Positions 18,661 to 27,665 of a DNA stretch of 64,000 nt are shown here, one piece after another. A program made the position numbers and the translations under genes. Position 1 is the first letter of the stretch, and every line of letters starts with the position of its first letter. The notes beneath the pieces were generated by a model. That model worked only from the letters and a program-made list of their open reading frames with translations. It was not told where the DNA came from and searched no databases. This stretch comes from Klugiella xanthotipulae (lineage in GTDB: Bacteria > Actinomycetota > Actinomycetes > Actinomycetales > Microbacteriaceae): assembly GCF_006716695.1 (NCBI RefSeq), contig NZ_VFPN01000001.1, forward strand, positions 248,001-312,000. Reading direction: 5' to 3'.

Positions 18661-19440
18661 CTACTGCATCCACTTCTCGACGAGCGACTTGTGGGTGCCA
18701 TCCTCGTAGATCCGGGCGATTGTAGCGTTGACGCTGTCGAGCAGCTCGGTGTTACCCGCGCGAACACCAACGCCCAGCTTCTCGGTGGCGAACGTGTCCG
18801 CAACCACAAGGCTGGTGTTGTTCTTGGCGGCAACCTCCACCGTGGCGATATTGTTAATGACCGCCTGCACATCCCCGTTATTGAGGGCCTGAATCGCGAG
18901 GGCCGAATCCTCAAATTGGCGGGGCTTGAGACCCTCGTCGTTGGCAAATGTCTCGCCCGTGGTGCCCTGCTGGACGCCGACAACGGCGTCACCCAGCGTC
19001 TTGAGGCTGGTAATCCCGGAGTCCTTGGTGACCAGCAGCGCCAGGCTGTCGTCAAAGTAAGACTCTGAGAAGTCGAACTTCTTGGCGCGGGTCTCGTTAA
19101 TTGACATCCCCGAGATGGCCACATCGCACTGCTTAGTATCGAGCGCCAGGCCGGACTGAATCCCCTCAAAGGCCGTGCTGACGATCTCGACCTCGGCGCT
19201 GAGATCCGTGGCGATCAGGTCGGCGAGGTCAATGTCGAAGCCAACGAATTCGCCATCCTTGGTGGATTCGAAGGGCGGGTAGGAGGGGTCGCTGCACACC
19301 TTGAGGGTGCCCTCAGTAATCAGGGGACCCGCCGAGACGGAATCGCCGTTGCCGGAGCATCCCGTAAGCGTGAGGGCACTGACCGTGCCAACAACTGCCA
19401 GCGTGCGGACTGCTGAGATAACTCGCGACACGATTACCAC
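18661..19440 (-). CDS. Polar amino acid ABC transporter, substrate-binding lipoprotein
   Basis: A 259-residue periplasmic-type binding protein anchored as a lipoprotein. The signal peptide ends in the lipobox LTGC (cysteine near residue 28). The SBP_bac_3 signature begins CSDPSYPPFESTKDGEFVGFDIDLADLI, shown here as family resemblance. The GFDIDL and IQSGLALDTKQCDVAISGMSI segments are typical of glutamine, arginine or cystine binders. It uses a GTG start. It is first in the three-gene operon; a TACACT -10-like element lies about 40 bases upstream. Confidence 0.92.
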   Translation of the reverse strand: MVIVSRVISAVRTLAVVGTVSALTLTGCSGNGDSVSAGPLITEGTLKVCSDPSYPPFESTKDGEFVGFDIDLADLIATDLSAEVEIVSTAFEGIQSGLALDTKQCDVAISGMSINETRAKKFDFSESYFDDSLALLVTKDSGITSLKTLGDAVVGVQQGTTGETFANDEGLKPRQFEDSALAIQALNNGDVQAVINNIATVEVAAKNNTSLVVADTFATEKLGVGVRAGNTELLDSVNATIARIYEDGTHKSLVEKWMQ

Positions 19441-19641
19441 TTTCTCTTGTTATGGGTCACCTCGACCCGCAAAAAAATAGTGTAGTCGAACACTCCGCGG
19501 GCGAAAACCAAGGCAAATTTTGGGGTGATACGCGTTCGAGCATAGCGGCTACCCGGAAAGCAAGGGGCGCTCCCTGGCGATCGTGCCGCCACGCGGTTCA
19601 TTGATTCACGCGTCCCTAGCGGTCAGTGTAAGGGGAGCGGG

Positions 19642-20526
19642 CTAGAATTTACCGCCCATATCGAGCAGGCGGCGGATGCGGTCGGGGATCGGCGGATGCG
19701 TGGCAAAAAGCTTGGCGGTGAAGCTTTTTTTCACGAGCGGGTCGGCGATCCACATATGCGCCATACTCGTGTTCTGGCGCGCCATCGGCCGACCGTACTC
19801 GCCAAGTTTGTGCAGGGCACTGGCGAGGGCCTCGGGATGACGCGTGGTGAGCGCCCCCGTGGCATCCGCCAGGTACTCACGCTGGCGCGATACGGCCAAC
19901 TGCACCACGGTGGCGATGAGGGGGGCCACAATCATCGCGACCAGTCCAAAGACCAGCATGATCGGGTTATTGTTGTTGTTATTGTTGCGCCCGCCGCCAA
20001 AGATGGCCATGCGCAGGAACATATCGGCGATCATCCCGATGGCCACCACCAGGCCGTAGACGATCATATTGAGCCGGATGTCGTAGTTGCGCACATGCCC
20101 GAGTTCGTGCGCCATCACACCCTCCAACTCGGCATCCGTCATCATATCGAGCAGGCCGGTCGTGGCGGCCACAATCGCGTGCTCCGGGTCGCGACCCGTG
20201 GCGAACGCGTTGGGGGCCGGGTCGTGGATGATATAGACCTTGGGCATGGGCGAACCGGTGGCAATCGCCAGATTCTCAACTACGCGGTACAGGCGGGGAT
20301 TATCCGCCTTCTCGATGCGCTGCGCACCGCTCATGGCGATGGCCTGGCGACCCGCCAGGAAATATTGGATAGTGGCGTACCCAACCGCAATAACAACCAC
20401 AAAGATCACGATGGACATGTCGTTATAGACGTAGCTGGCCAGGAGGCCCAGGCCGCCAATAATCAGGATGAACAGCATGATGATGAGCACCGTGTTGATC
20501 TTATTTTTACGAATCGCGCTATACAC
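19642..20526 (-). CDS. htpX: Zinc metalloprotease HtpX
   Basis: A membrane M48 peptidase of 294 residues that degrades misfolded membrane proteins. Two N-terminal hydrophobic segments (about 12-55) precede the zinc motif MAHELGHVRNYD. A second pair of membrane segments follows and contains a run of seven asparagines (about residue 178). The third zinc ligand region is REYLADATGA. It uses a GTG start with AGAGGTG upstream. It lies 86 bases downstream of lemA, a very common lemA-htpX pairing. Confidence 0.93.
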   Translation of the reverse strand: MYSAIRKNKINTVLIIMLFILIIGGLGLLASYVYNDMSIVIFVVVIAVGYATIQYFLAGRQAIAMSGAQRIEKADNPRLYRVVENLAIATGSPMPKVYIIHDPAPNAFATGRDPEHAIVAATTGLLDMMTDAELEGVMAHELGHVRNYDIRLNMIVYGLVVAIGMIADMFLRMAIFGGGRNNNNNNNPIMLVFGLVAMIVAPLIATVVQLAVSRQREYLADATGALTTRHPEALASALHKLGEYGRPMARQNTSMAHMWIADPLVKKSFTAKLFATHPPIPDRIRRLLDMGGKF

Positions 20527-20612
20527 GCGTCACCTCTTTGCTGGGCTGGAATCGAGTGGAGGCCCGCCGCGGCGTGCGACGGGCCTCATCGGGGCATTCT
20601 CGCGGATGCCGG

Positions 20613-21182
20613 TTAGAACTGAACGCGGGGCGGCTCGGAGATCGCGGCGAGGTTCTCGACCTCGAAGAAGTCGCGGGCGCTGAAACCGAGACCCCGGGCA
20701 AACATGTTGTTGGGGAAGACTTTGATCTTGGTATTGAGCTCGCGGACCCCGCCATTGTAGAAGCGTCGCGCAGCCTGGATCTTGTCCTCGGTGTCCACCA
20801 GTTCGCCCTGTAGCGCGAGGAAGTTCTGGCTGGCCTGGAGCTGAGGGTACGCCTCGGCCACCGCAAAGATGCTCTTGAGCGCCGACTGCATGTGGCCTTC
20901 AGCGACGGAGGCCTCGGCGGGCGTCTCGGCCGAAATGGTCTCGGCACGGGCCTGCGTCACGGCCTCAAAAACGCCCCGCTCATGGGTGGCGTATCCCTTG
21001 ACCGTCTCGATCAGGTTGGGCAGCAGGTCGCCACGGCGCTTGAGCTGGACCGTGATGTCACTCCACGCCTCATCAACACGAACGTTGAGGCGGACCAATC
21101 CGTTGTAGGTGGTCCAGAAATAGATGCCAACAATGACGACGAGCGCCACAAGAATGAGTAGGGGAATAAGCAGGGCTTCCAT
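20613..21182 (-). CDS. lemA: LemA family protein
   Basis: A 189-residue protein with one N-terminal membrane segment (residues 3-25) and a long helical domain. The hallmark YNGLVRLNVRVDEAWSDI and LKRRGDLLPNLIETVKGY blocks are intact. The C-terminal NNMFARGLGF motif is also typical. The ATG at 21182 starts the protein just before the membrane segment. Function is unknown; it is usually linked with HtpX and membrane quality control. Confidence 0.9.
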   Translation of the reverse strand: MEALLIPLLILVALVVIVGIYFWTTYNGLVRLNVRVDEAWSDITVQLKRRGDLLPNLIETVKGYATHERGVFEAVTQARAETISAETPAEASVAEGHMQSALKSIFAVAEAYPQLQASQNFLALQGELVDTEDKIQAARRFYNGGVRELNTKIKVFPNNMFARGLGFSARDFFEVENLAAISEPPRVQF

Positions 21183-21253
21183 GCGCTCATCATAGTGGTT
21201 CAATGGTGAAACTCCGCTGGGAGTCGGCAACCACCTTTCTGGATACTCAGAGG

Positions 21254-22564
21254 CTATCGGCCCAGCACCCGCTCAATGTAGTCGTTCGCAAAAACTCGCT
21301 CGGGGTCAAGCTCATCGCGCAGTTGACGGAACTCGCCAAATCTCGGGTATCGCTCGGCGAGCCGCTCCGTCTCAAGAGTGTGAATTTTGCCCCAGTGCGG
21401 CCGACCTCCGTGAGCGAGCATGATCTCCTCGACCCCCGCAAAATACTCGCGGTAGTCCTCGCGCCAGTAACGATGCACCGCGATGTAACCAGATCTGCGG
21501 CCGTGGGCCGTCGAGAGCCACACCTCGTCAGCGGCGGCGCTGCGCACCTCAAGGGGAAAAGAAATCCGCCATCCCCTCGTCTCGATCAGGGCCATCACCT
21601 CGCCCAGAGCGGAGGGTACCTCCTCCAGCGGTAGCGCGTACTCCATCTCGCGGAAACGCACCGTGCGGTCGGTGACAAAGACGCGGTGCGAGTGGTCGCT
21701 GAACGTGCGATTGGCGGTGAACCGTTGAATGGCCCGGCTCACGGGTGGCGTGGTCGCCGGCCAGACTGCGCCCAGCCCACATAGGACGCGGTAGACACCG
21801 TTCGCCATGAACTCGTCGTCACGCCAGCGCGACAGGGCGGTGAGTGGCTGACGCTCAGCATCCCCGGGGAGGCGCGTATTGGTCTTGGTGAGGGCCGTCC
21901 GGGTGTGCGGGAACCAATAAAACTCGAAGTGGTCGTGGGCCGCCGAACGCTCCACAAAAGATTCGAGCACACCCGCGAGTGGTTCCGGTCGCTCCCTCGC
22001 GCGGAGCACAAACGCGGGCACACACTGAAGCGTGACATCCACGAGCACACCGAGAGCGCCGAGACCCAGCGCGACCGCGGGCAGCAGATGGGCATTCTCG
22101 GTATCAGAAATATGACGGAGCGTGCCCGTGCCATCCACGAGCGTGACCCCGACCACCTGGGTAGCGAGCCCACCAAAGCCGAGGCCCGTGCCGTGGGTGC
22201 CCGTGGAGAGGGCCCCCGAGATCGTCTGCCGGTCGATATCCCCCATATTGGCGAGCGCGAGCCCGAGCGGCGACAGGATATGGCCCAGCTCGTACAAGCG
22301 GGTACCCGCCCCCACCGTCACCCGACCCCGCCCGGGATCGGCCGAGAGGAGACCGCCAAGCCGGTCCAGGTGCAGGCGGATGCCGTCGGTCGCACCGATG
22401 GCCGTGAAGCTGTGCGAAGCCCCGATGGGTTTCACCCGCTGGCCGCTATCGCTCGCAATCGCGACAATCTGCTGGATGTCCTCGGGGGTTTCCGGGGTCA
22501 GCACACGGCTCGGCGTACTGCTCTCCACGCGACCCCAGTTTTGCCAAGTGGCTGCTGTGCTCAT
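21254..22564 (-). CDS. D-arabinono-1,4-lactone oxidase family FAD oxidoreductase
   Basis: A 436-residue FAD-linked oxidase of the aldonolactone oxidase family. The N-terminal FAD_binding_4 domain has GASHSFTAIGATDGIRL, and the flavin region VTVGAGTRLYELGHIL follows. The C-terminal ALO domain includes RPHWGKIHTLE, the conserved HxGK-type signature. Such enzymes oxidise aldonolactones such as gulono- or arabinono-lactone. The ATG overlaps the stop of the upstream deaminase/aldolase gene by four bases. Confidence 0.88.
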   Translation of the reverse strand: MSTAATWQNWGRVESSTPSRVLTPETPEDIQQIVAIASDSGQRVKPIGASHSFTAIGATDGIRLHLDRLGGLLSADPGRGRVTVGAGTRLYELGHILSPLGLALANMGDIDRQTISGALSTGTHGTGLGFGGLATQVVGVTLVDGTGTLRHISDTENAHLLPAVALGLGALGVLVDVTLQCVPAFVLRARERPEPLAGVLESFVERSAAHDHFEFYWFPHTRTALTKTNTRLPGDAERQPLTALSRWRDDEFMANGVYRVLCGLGAVWPATTPPVSRAIQRFTANRTFSDHSHRVFVTDRTVRFREMEYALPLEEVPSALGEVMALIETRGWRISFPLEVRSAAADEVWLSTAHGRRSGYIAVHRYWREDYREYFAGVEEIMLAHGGRPHWGKIHTLETERLAERYPRFGEFRQLRDELDPERVFANDYIERVLGR

Positions 22565-23811
22565 AGGAATGCCTGACCCTCTCCACGATAACTCGGCGTG
22601 GTACCCACAACGGCCCCGTCGCTCACCACATGAAAAACGTTGACGTGCTCGGAAAGCTCCCCGGCCTTGGTGTGCCGTAGCCACACCCGGTCGCCACCCC
22701 TCAGCGTGCGGGCAACCGGGCCGCGCAGGGGGGTCTGGACTTCACCGGCGGCCTCCCGCGCCTCGTACCTCAGACCCCGGGGCCAGACCACCTGTGGCAA
22801 CCGATCGGCGGCGGCAGGACCGGAGGCGACCCAGCCGCCACCGAGCAGGGTGACCGTATCCGGGAGTGGCTTGCGCACAACATCCAGGGCAAAAGCGGCG
22901 GCCGGGGCCGGGTGGAACGTGGCGTAGTTGTCGAAGAGGTGCGGGCCGAAGAGGCCGCTACCCGCCGCAATCTCGGTGATACTCGGATCGGTAGAGGTGG
23001 TTTCGAGCGAACCCGTGCCTCCCCCGTTGACAAAGTCGAGTTCCGTTTCGGCCCGCACGAGACCGATTGCCTCGGCCCGACGCGCACTCAACTCGGCGAA
23101 CGAGTTCTTCTGCATCCAACGCTTCATCACGCCGTCAAGCGGCCGACCCGCGGGGGCGCTGCCCACACCCGCAATCTGGGCCTCGTAGGAGAGGATACCC
23201 ACCAGTCGGAATCCGGGCTCACTCAGCACGCGACGGGCCAGGCGTTGGAGCGCCTCGGGGCTGTGCACCGGTGAGCGGCGCACCCCCATATGGCCGAGGA
23301 CGGGGGCCTGCCAGGAAGCGTCAAAGTCGAGACATACACGGATCTCGGCGCGCTTCCCGGCGGGGGCCGCGCGGTTGATCAACTCAAGCTGCTCAACCGA
23401 GTCAACCATGAGCGTGATCCGGGCGGCGAGCCTCTCCCGAGACGCGAGGTAGCGGAGGGCGTTGAGGTTGGCGGTCGGGTATCCGACGACCACATCATCC
23501 ACCGTCTCGGCGAGCCAGATCGCCTCGGGCAGGGTGTAGGCAAGCACACCGGCGAATCCGGGAAGGGCAAGGACGCTGTCGATCACCTCGCGCACACGCA
23601 CCGACTTACTCGCGACCCGAATGGGTATGCCACCCGCGCGACGCACCATATCGGTGGCGTTGTGGAGGAGGGCCTCCAGAGAAATCACCGCGAGCGGGGA
23701 GTCGAGGTCGGCGACCGCCCGGCTGAGGTCGGACCAGTAGGCCCCGGGGTTCAGCCAGGGCTGGCGGGCGGTGCGGGCCCGCAGTTGCGGGTCATCCCAG
23801 GTGAAGGTCAT
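22561..23811 (-). CDS. PLP-dependent amino acid deaminase/aldolase (alanine racemase N-terminal fold)
   Basis: A 416-residue fold-type III PLP enzyme related to D-threonine aldolase. The PLP lysine is in RVASKSVRVREV near residue 70, and the VCLDFDASW block follows. Such proteins are annotated as deaminase/aldolase, but the reaction is not established for this clade. The translational overlap with the lactone oxidase suggests the two act together on a linked sugar or amino-acid substrate. The start MTFTWDDPQL is at 23811. Confidence 0.85.
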   Translation of the reverse strand: MTFTWDDPQLRARTARQPWLNPGAYWSDLSRAVADLDSPLAVISLEALLHNATDMVRRAGGIPIRVASKSVRVREVIDSVLALPGFAGVLAYTLPEAIWLAETVDDVVVGYPTANLNALRYLASRERLAARITLMVDSVEQLELINRAAPAGKRAEIRVCLDFDASWQAPVLGHMGVRRSPVHSPEALQRLARRVLSEPGFRLVGILSYEAQIAGVGSAPAGRPLDGVMKRWMQKNSFAELSARRAEAIGLVRAETELDFVNGGGTGSLETTSTDPSITEIAAGSGLFGPHLFDNYATFHPAPAAAFALDVVRKPLPDTVTLLGGGWVASGPAAADRLPQVVWPRGLRYEAREAAGEVQTPLRGPVARTLRGGDRVWLRHTKAGELSEHVNVFHVVSDGAVVGTTPSYRGEGQAFL

Positions 23812-23889
23812 CCATGCTCCCTACCGTACCGGTGACAATGTTATCGCCACACTACCCCCTGATTTGGCACGGAGGGAAGAACCCTCTGG

Positions 23890-24567
23890 TCAGTCGCGCA
23901 GCCAGGAGAGAACGGCGAGCACGCGGCGGTTCTCCGAGACGGAGTCGTCGAGGCCCAGCTTGGTGAAGATTGTCGTGACGTTTTTCTCAACCGTCCCCGA
24001 GGTAATGAAGAGCCGCGCCGCAATCGCCCGGTTGGTGAGGCCCTCGGCCATCAGCCCCAGCACCTCGCGCTCGCGTACCGTGAGGGTGGACACAGGATCG
24101 CGGTGACGGGTCATCAGCTCGCTGACCACCTGGGGATCGAGGACGGTGCCGCCGCGGGCGATGCGCTCGATGGCATCCCGAACCTCGTCCAGGGAGGCAA
24201 TCCGGTCTTTCAGCAGATAACCCAGACCGCCGGCCCCGGCGGCGAGGAGTTCCTGAGCGTAGACACTCTCGACGTACTGGCTGAGCAGCAGGACGCCGAG
24301 GCGGGGCCAGCGGGCGCGCATGGTGATAGCGGCGTGAACACCCTCGTCGCGGAAGGTGGGTGGCATCCGGACATCCGTGACGACAACATCCGGGATGTCG
24401 TCGGCGGGGCAGGATTCCAGGAAGGAGAGGAGAGCGACGGCGTCGCCATACGCGCCGACCGTGACGAAGCCAGCCTCGGCAAAAAGCCGGGTGAGGCCCT
24501 CCCGTAGCAGAAGAGAATCCTCGGCAACGGCAATGCGCAGGGCAGGCGTGGCAACGTCGTGACTCAT
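23890..24567 (-). CDS. NarL/FixJ-type response regulator
   Basis: A 225-residue two-component regulator. The receiver domain has the acidic pocket AVAEDS, the phosphorylated aspartate in VVVTDVRMPP, and the switch lysine in LLKDRI. The C-terminal LuxR helix-turn-helix begins LTVREREVLGLMAEGLTNRAIAA. It starts at 24567 behind GAGGGAG, 13 bases downstream of the histidine kinase stop, so the two form one operon. Confidence 0.93.
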   Translation of the reverse strand: MSHDVATPALRIAVAEDSLLLREGLTRLFAEAGFVTVGAYGDAVALLSFLESCPADDIPDVVVTDVRMPPTFRDEGVHAAITMRARWPRLGVLLLSQYVESVYAQELLAAGAGGLGYLLKDRIASLDEVRDAIERIARGGTVLDPQVVSELMTRHRDPVSTLTVREREVLGLMAEGLTNRAIAARLFITSGTVEKNVTTIFTKLGLDDSVSENRRVLAVLSWLRD

Positions 24568-24580
24568 GGCTCCCTCAGAG

Positions 24581-25951
24581 TTAGGCTGGCAACGGCAGGA
24601 CAACCGTCACGGTGGTGGGGCCACCGGCCGGGCTGGCCACCCGGATCGAACCGCGCAGACCCGTGACCCGCTCACGCAGGCCACTCAAGCCGTGACCCTC
24701 GGCAAAGGTGGCACCACCCGTGCCATTATCCATCACCGCAATACTCAGCGCGGTATCGACAGAGCTACCGATCAGGGCGAGCACAACCGTGACCTCGTTG
24801 GCTCCCGAGTGCTTAGTCGTGTTGCTGAGCAACTCGGCGATCACGAAGTACGCGCCCAGCTCCACCTCGGGGGCCAGCCGACGGTTATCGGGAAGACCGG
24901 ACTCAAGCGTTGTGGGGATGCCGTTGCGCGCGGCCAGCGGCACGAGCGCCGCGGCAAGGCCCCGGTCTTGCAGCAGGGGCGGCGCGAAGCCGCGAGAGAG
25001 GGCACGCAACTCTTCGAGGGTGTCGCGCGCCTGAGTGCGGGCCTCGGTGAGCAGGACCCTGGCGCGGTCGGGGTTGCTATCCAGCATCCGCTCGGTGGCG
25101 GCGAGATCCATCTGAAGGCGGATGAGACGCTGCTGGGGGCCGTCGTGGATGTCGCGCTCCAGACGGCGCAGACCCACATTTTCGGCCGAAACTGCGGCGC
25201 TGCGCGAGGCGGCAAGGTTCTCGACCTCCGCGGCGAGGTCGTCGGAGCGGAACCGGCCGAGCATGGCCGCGGCAAGGCCGCGCTGGAGCCGCATCATGCC
25301 GTGCAGGATCCAGGGCAGGCACACGAGGACGACCAGTCCGAGAGCCAGGTTGACCAGGTTCGAGACCAGGAGCGGCTCGCGGAGCGGAAAACCCGGAACA
25401 CCCTCCACGATGACGAGACCGATGTCCCGCCGATCATCCGGCAGCGCCCAGCCCCAGGCCCAGACGGTACTGCCTGCGAGCGCCACGGCAATTGCGGAGA
25501 TCGTGAGTGACCAGGTGAAGATCATTACGATGGGACCAACGATCATGCCGTGCAGCAGGTACAGCCAGTAGTGGCCGTTGCGGGCCTGGGCACACACCTG
25601 ACGGAAGACGTTGCCACCCGCGGGTAGCCGGGGCCAGACGGGTCGCGAGATGGGGGCCATGCCTGCGGCTTCGAGCCGGGCGAGCTCAACCGTGCCGAAC
25701 CAGCGGGCCGTAGCGAACATCCCGATGCCGAGGTAGAGACCAGCCACAAAAAGGGCGAGCGAGAGGCTGAGAGAGAAGAGAACGGTGAGCAGCGCGAGGC
25801 TCCCCACCGCGATGACGATAGTGGGCAGGAGGTAGCCGAGAGCCGCGGGGGTGCGCCGCCACAGTTCGCCGTAGGTGGCCCGGGGTTGGAGATGCTCGGC
25901 GAGGGCGGAGGGGCGCGCCGTGGTGGGTGCGTGGGGCTGCGTTGTGTTCAT
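24581..25951 (-). CDS. Sensor histidine kinase, LiaS/NarX-like (HisKA_3)
   Basis: A 456-residue sensor kinase. About six hydrophobic segments fill the N-terminal 250 residues. They form a multi-pass sensor with no large extracellular domain. The phosphoacceptor is in LERDIHDGPQQRLIRLQ, the DHp of the HisKA_3 class, and the ATPase domain has ELLSNTTKHSGA and DNGTGGATFAEGHGLSGLRER. The start at 25951 was chosen because upstream codons run into non-coding palindromic DNA. It is divergent from the DUF4097-padR operon, a layout typical of envelope-stress modules. Confidence 0.9.
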   Translation of the reverse strand: MNTTQPHAPTTARPSALAEHLQPRATYGELWRRTPAALGYLLPTIVIAVGSLALLTVLFSLSLSLALFVAGLYLGIGMFATARWFGTVELARLEAAGMAPISRPVWPRLPAGGNVFRQVCAQARNGHYWLYLLHGMIVGPIVMIFTWSLTISAIAVALAGSTVWAWGWALPDDRRDIGLVIVEGVPGFPLREPLLVSNLVNLALGLVVLVCLPWILHGMMRLQRGLAAAMLGRFRSDDLAAEVENLAASRSAAVSAENVGLRRLERDIHDGPQQRLIRLQMDLAATERMLDSNPDRARVLLTEARTQARDTLEELRALSRGFAPPLLQDRGLAAALVPLAARNGIPTTLESGLPDNRRLAPEVELGAYFVIAELLSNTTKHSGANEVTVVLALIGSSVDTALSIAVMDNGTGGATFAEGHGLSGLRERVTGLRGSIRVASPAGGPTTVTVVLPLPA

Positions 25952-26008
25952 GATTCCAGTCTGCTGACTCGGTACACCCTCGGGTAGCGGATGCGCCCCC
26001 GAACTCGT

Positions 26009-26026
26009 CTGGGGGTTACCCCCCAG
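26009..26026. promoter_or_regulatory. CTGGGGG-TTAC-CCCCCAG palindrome
   Basis: Perfect 7-bp arms around TTAC lie 57 bases upstream of the histidine kinase start. This could be a site for autoregulation by the adjacent NarL-type regulator, though no experiment or database search supports it here. Confidence 0.4.
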
Positions 26027-26077
26027 TTTCCCTGATTCCGACCCTGATTGGTGGAGTACGGCTTGCACACGACGGCA

Positions 26078-26123
26078 AACGCGATATATCGTGAGTTCTA
26101 TCGAAAACACGATATATCGCGTT
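26078..26123. promoter_or_regulatory. Double ATATATCG inverted-repeat operator candidate
   Basis: Arms 26078-26093 (AACGCGATATATCGTG) and 26108-26123 are exact reverse complements over 16 bases with a 14-base spacer. Each arm also contains its own CGATATATCG palindrome, so two dimer sites are present. It ends 43 bases before the DUF4097 gene, whose operon encodes a PadR repressor. A further palindrome GTTACG-T-CGTAAC overlaps its right edge at 26121-26133. Confidence 0.7.
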
Positions 26124-26166
26124 ACGTCGTAACAGTATCCCCCGCAAACCAAGAAAGGGACCTCCC

Positions 26167-27030
26167 ATGGCATCCGAAAAATGGCTGATCCAGCCCGGAG
26201 AATCCAAGATTATCGACCTCGAACTGATCCGCTCACTCAAACTGGGCATGATCGCCGGGCAGGTCGATGTGATCGCCCACGACGAGCCCGGAGCCCGGGT
26301 CGAGGTGCACACGGTCTCCGGCAAAGACCTGCGAATCGAAATCTCGGGTGACAGACTCGACATCGACCACCCCCAGCTGCGCTGGGACAACTTCATCGAG
26401 GCGTTTCGCGCCTGGCGTGGCTTCGCCAAGGCCGATATCAGTGTGCTCGTGCCCCGGGATGTGGCGATCACGTTTGGCGTCGTCTCGGCCAGCGGTCTCG
26501 TGTCGGGATTCACCTCGGACGCGAAACTCAACACCGTCTCCGGTGAGCTCGTGATTGATGGGCTCACCGGAAAAATTGACGTGAACAGCGTGAGCGGCGA
26601 TGTGAGCATCCGGGACCACCGCGGGAACGTCAGGGTGCACACCGTGAGCGGCGACATCCTCGCCAACGGTGAGCTCAACGTCTTCACCTCGGACACCGTA
26701 TCCGGCAACGTCATGCTCGACGCCTACGGGGTGCCGGACCGGATCGGTACGAACACCGTGAGTGGAACCACAACCGTCCGGTTGGACGCCGGAGTCGGCG
26801 CACGGTACCGCGTCAACTCGGTGGGCGGCAAACTGCGCCTCGATGGCGACGTGATCACGGGTGTGCGCGGTGGCGGGTACACCACGACCACGGGCAACCT
26901 TGACGGAGCCTGGGTAGAGCTGAGCGCCAACTCGGTCTCGGGGAATATCTCGGTCATTCACCGGGCGGCCACCCCCAGTACGGACACCAGTGCGGATGCC
27001 GGTGCGAGCGACGAGGAGGCGACGGCATGA
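26167..27030 (+). CDS. DUF4097 (adhesin-like) beta-repeat protein
   Basis: A 287-residue protein without signal peptide or membrane segment. It carries about eight copies of a T/S-V-S-G motif (HTVSG, NTVSG, NSVSG, DTVSG and similar) spaced about 18-25 residues apart, the signature of a right-handed beta-solenoid seen in DUF4097 proteins. The last 25 residues are Ser/Thr/Ala/Asp-rich. The good ribosome site AAGAAAGG lies upstream. Its stop overlaps the padR ATG. Function is unknown; context suggests the PadR protein regulates it. Confidence 0.85.
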   Translation: MASEKWLIQPGESKIIDLELIRSLKLGMIAGQVDVIAHDEPGARVEVHTVSGKDLRIEISGDRLDIDHPQLRWDNFIEAFRAWRGFAKADISVLVPRDVAITFGVVSASGLVSGFTSDAKLNTVSGELVIDGLTGKIDVNSVSGDVSIRDHRGNVRVHTVSGDILANGELNVFTSDTVSGNVMLDAYGVPDRIGTNTVSGTTTVRLDAGVGARYRVNSVGGKLRLDGDVITGVRGGGYTTTTGNLDGAWVELSANSVSGNISVIHRAATPSTDTSADAGASDEEATA

Positions 27031-27665
27031 ACCCGCCAGTCTTCTCCCACGGCAGCCTGCGACTCTACCTCCTGAGCCTGCTACGCGACGAACCCCGCCA
27101 CGGTTACGAGCTGATCCAGGCGTTGAGTGACCGGTTCGGCGGCACCTACGTGCCGAGCGCCGGTACCATCTACCCCCGGCTTGCCAAGCTGGAAGAGGAG
27201 GGTCTGGTGGCCAAAACTGTTGACGGCCGCAAAACCGTCTACACGATCACCGATGCGGGCCGCGACGAACTGGTCGGACGCGAACCCGAGCTCAGCGCGA
27301 TTGAGGACGAGGTGACCGACTCCGTGCGGCGGCTCGCCGACGAACTACGGGCCGGAGTAACCCAGGCCATGAAAAGCATGAAGGCCGACCTCGCCTCGGC
27401 CGCGCAGGAGGCGAGACGAGAAGCGAAAGCCAACCCGGGCGGGAATCCGCACTACACGGTACACACCGCGGCGGCCGACCCCCGGGTGGTCTCACGACAG
27501 GCACTGCGCGAAGCAGACCTCGTCATCAACGAGTTTCGCCAGCAGCTGCGCGCCGACCTGCGCGCCGAGGTGGCACACGGCACACTCGATTCAACCGCGG
27601 TGGATAGTCTGCGCCTGCGGTTGGCACAGGTGCGGGTGGAGACACTGCAGCAGTTCTCGCGCTAG
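27027..27665 (+). CDS. PadR family transcriptional regulator
   Basis: A 212-residue repressor. The winged-helix domain (residues 8-90) has the family motif RHGYELIQALSDRFGG and the wing sequence YPRLAKLEEEGLVAKT. The C-terminal helical part, rich in Ala, Arg and Glu, would form the dimer. It is translationally coupled to the DUF4097 gene. The CGATATATCG double site upstream of the operon is the natural target for autoregulation. Its TAG stop overlaps the stop of the convergent next gene in CTAG. Confidence 0.92.
   Translation: MNPPVFSHGSLRLYLLSLLRDEPRHGYELIQALSDRFGGTYVPSAGTIYPRLAKLEEEGLVAKTVDGRKTVYTITDAGRDELVGREPELSAIEDEVTDSVRRLADELRAGVTQAMKSMKADLASAAQEARREAKANPGGNPHYTVHTAAADPRVVSRQALREADLVINEFRQQLRADLRAEVAHGTLDSTAVDSLRLRLAQVRVETLQQFSR

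Noticed and set aside
17811-19169. A 452-residue frame covering the ABC permease
   Set aside because: Only the last 266 residues are the permease. The rest is an out-of-frame reading of the binding-protein gene.
24581-26173. A 530-residue reading of the histidine kinase
   Set aside because: The first 74 residues run through the palindromic intergenic region and have no coding character. The ATG at 25951 is more plausible.
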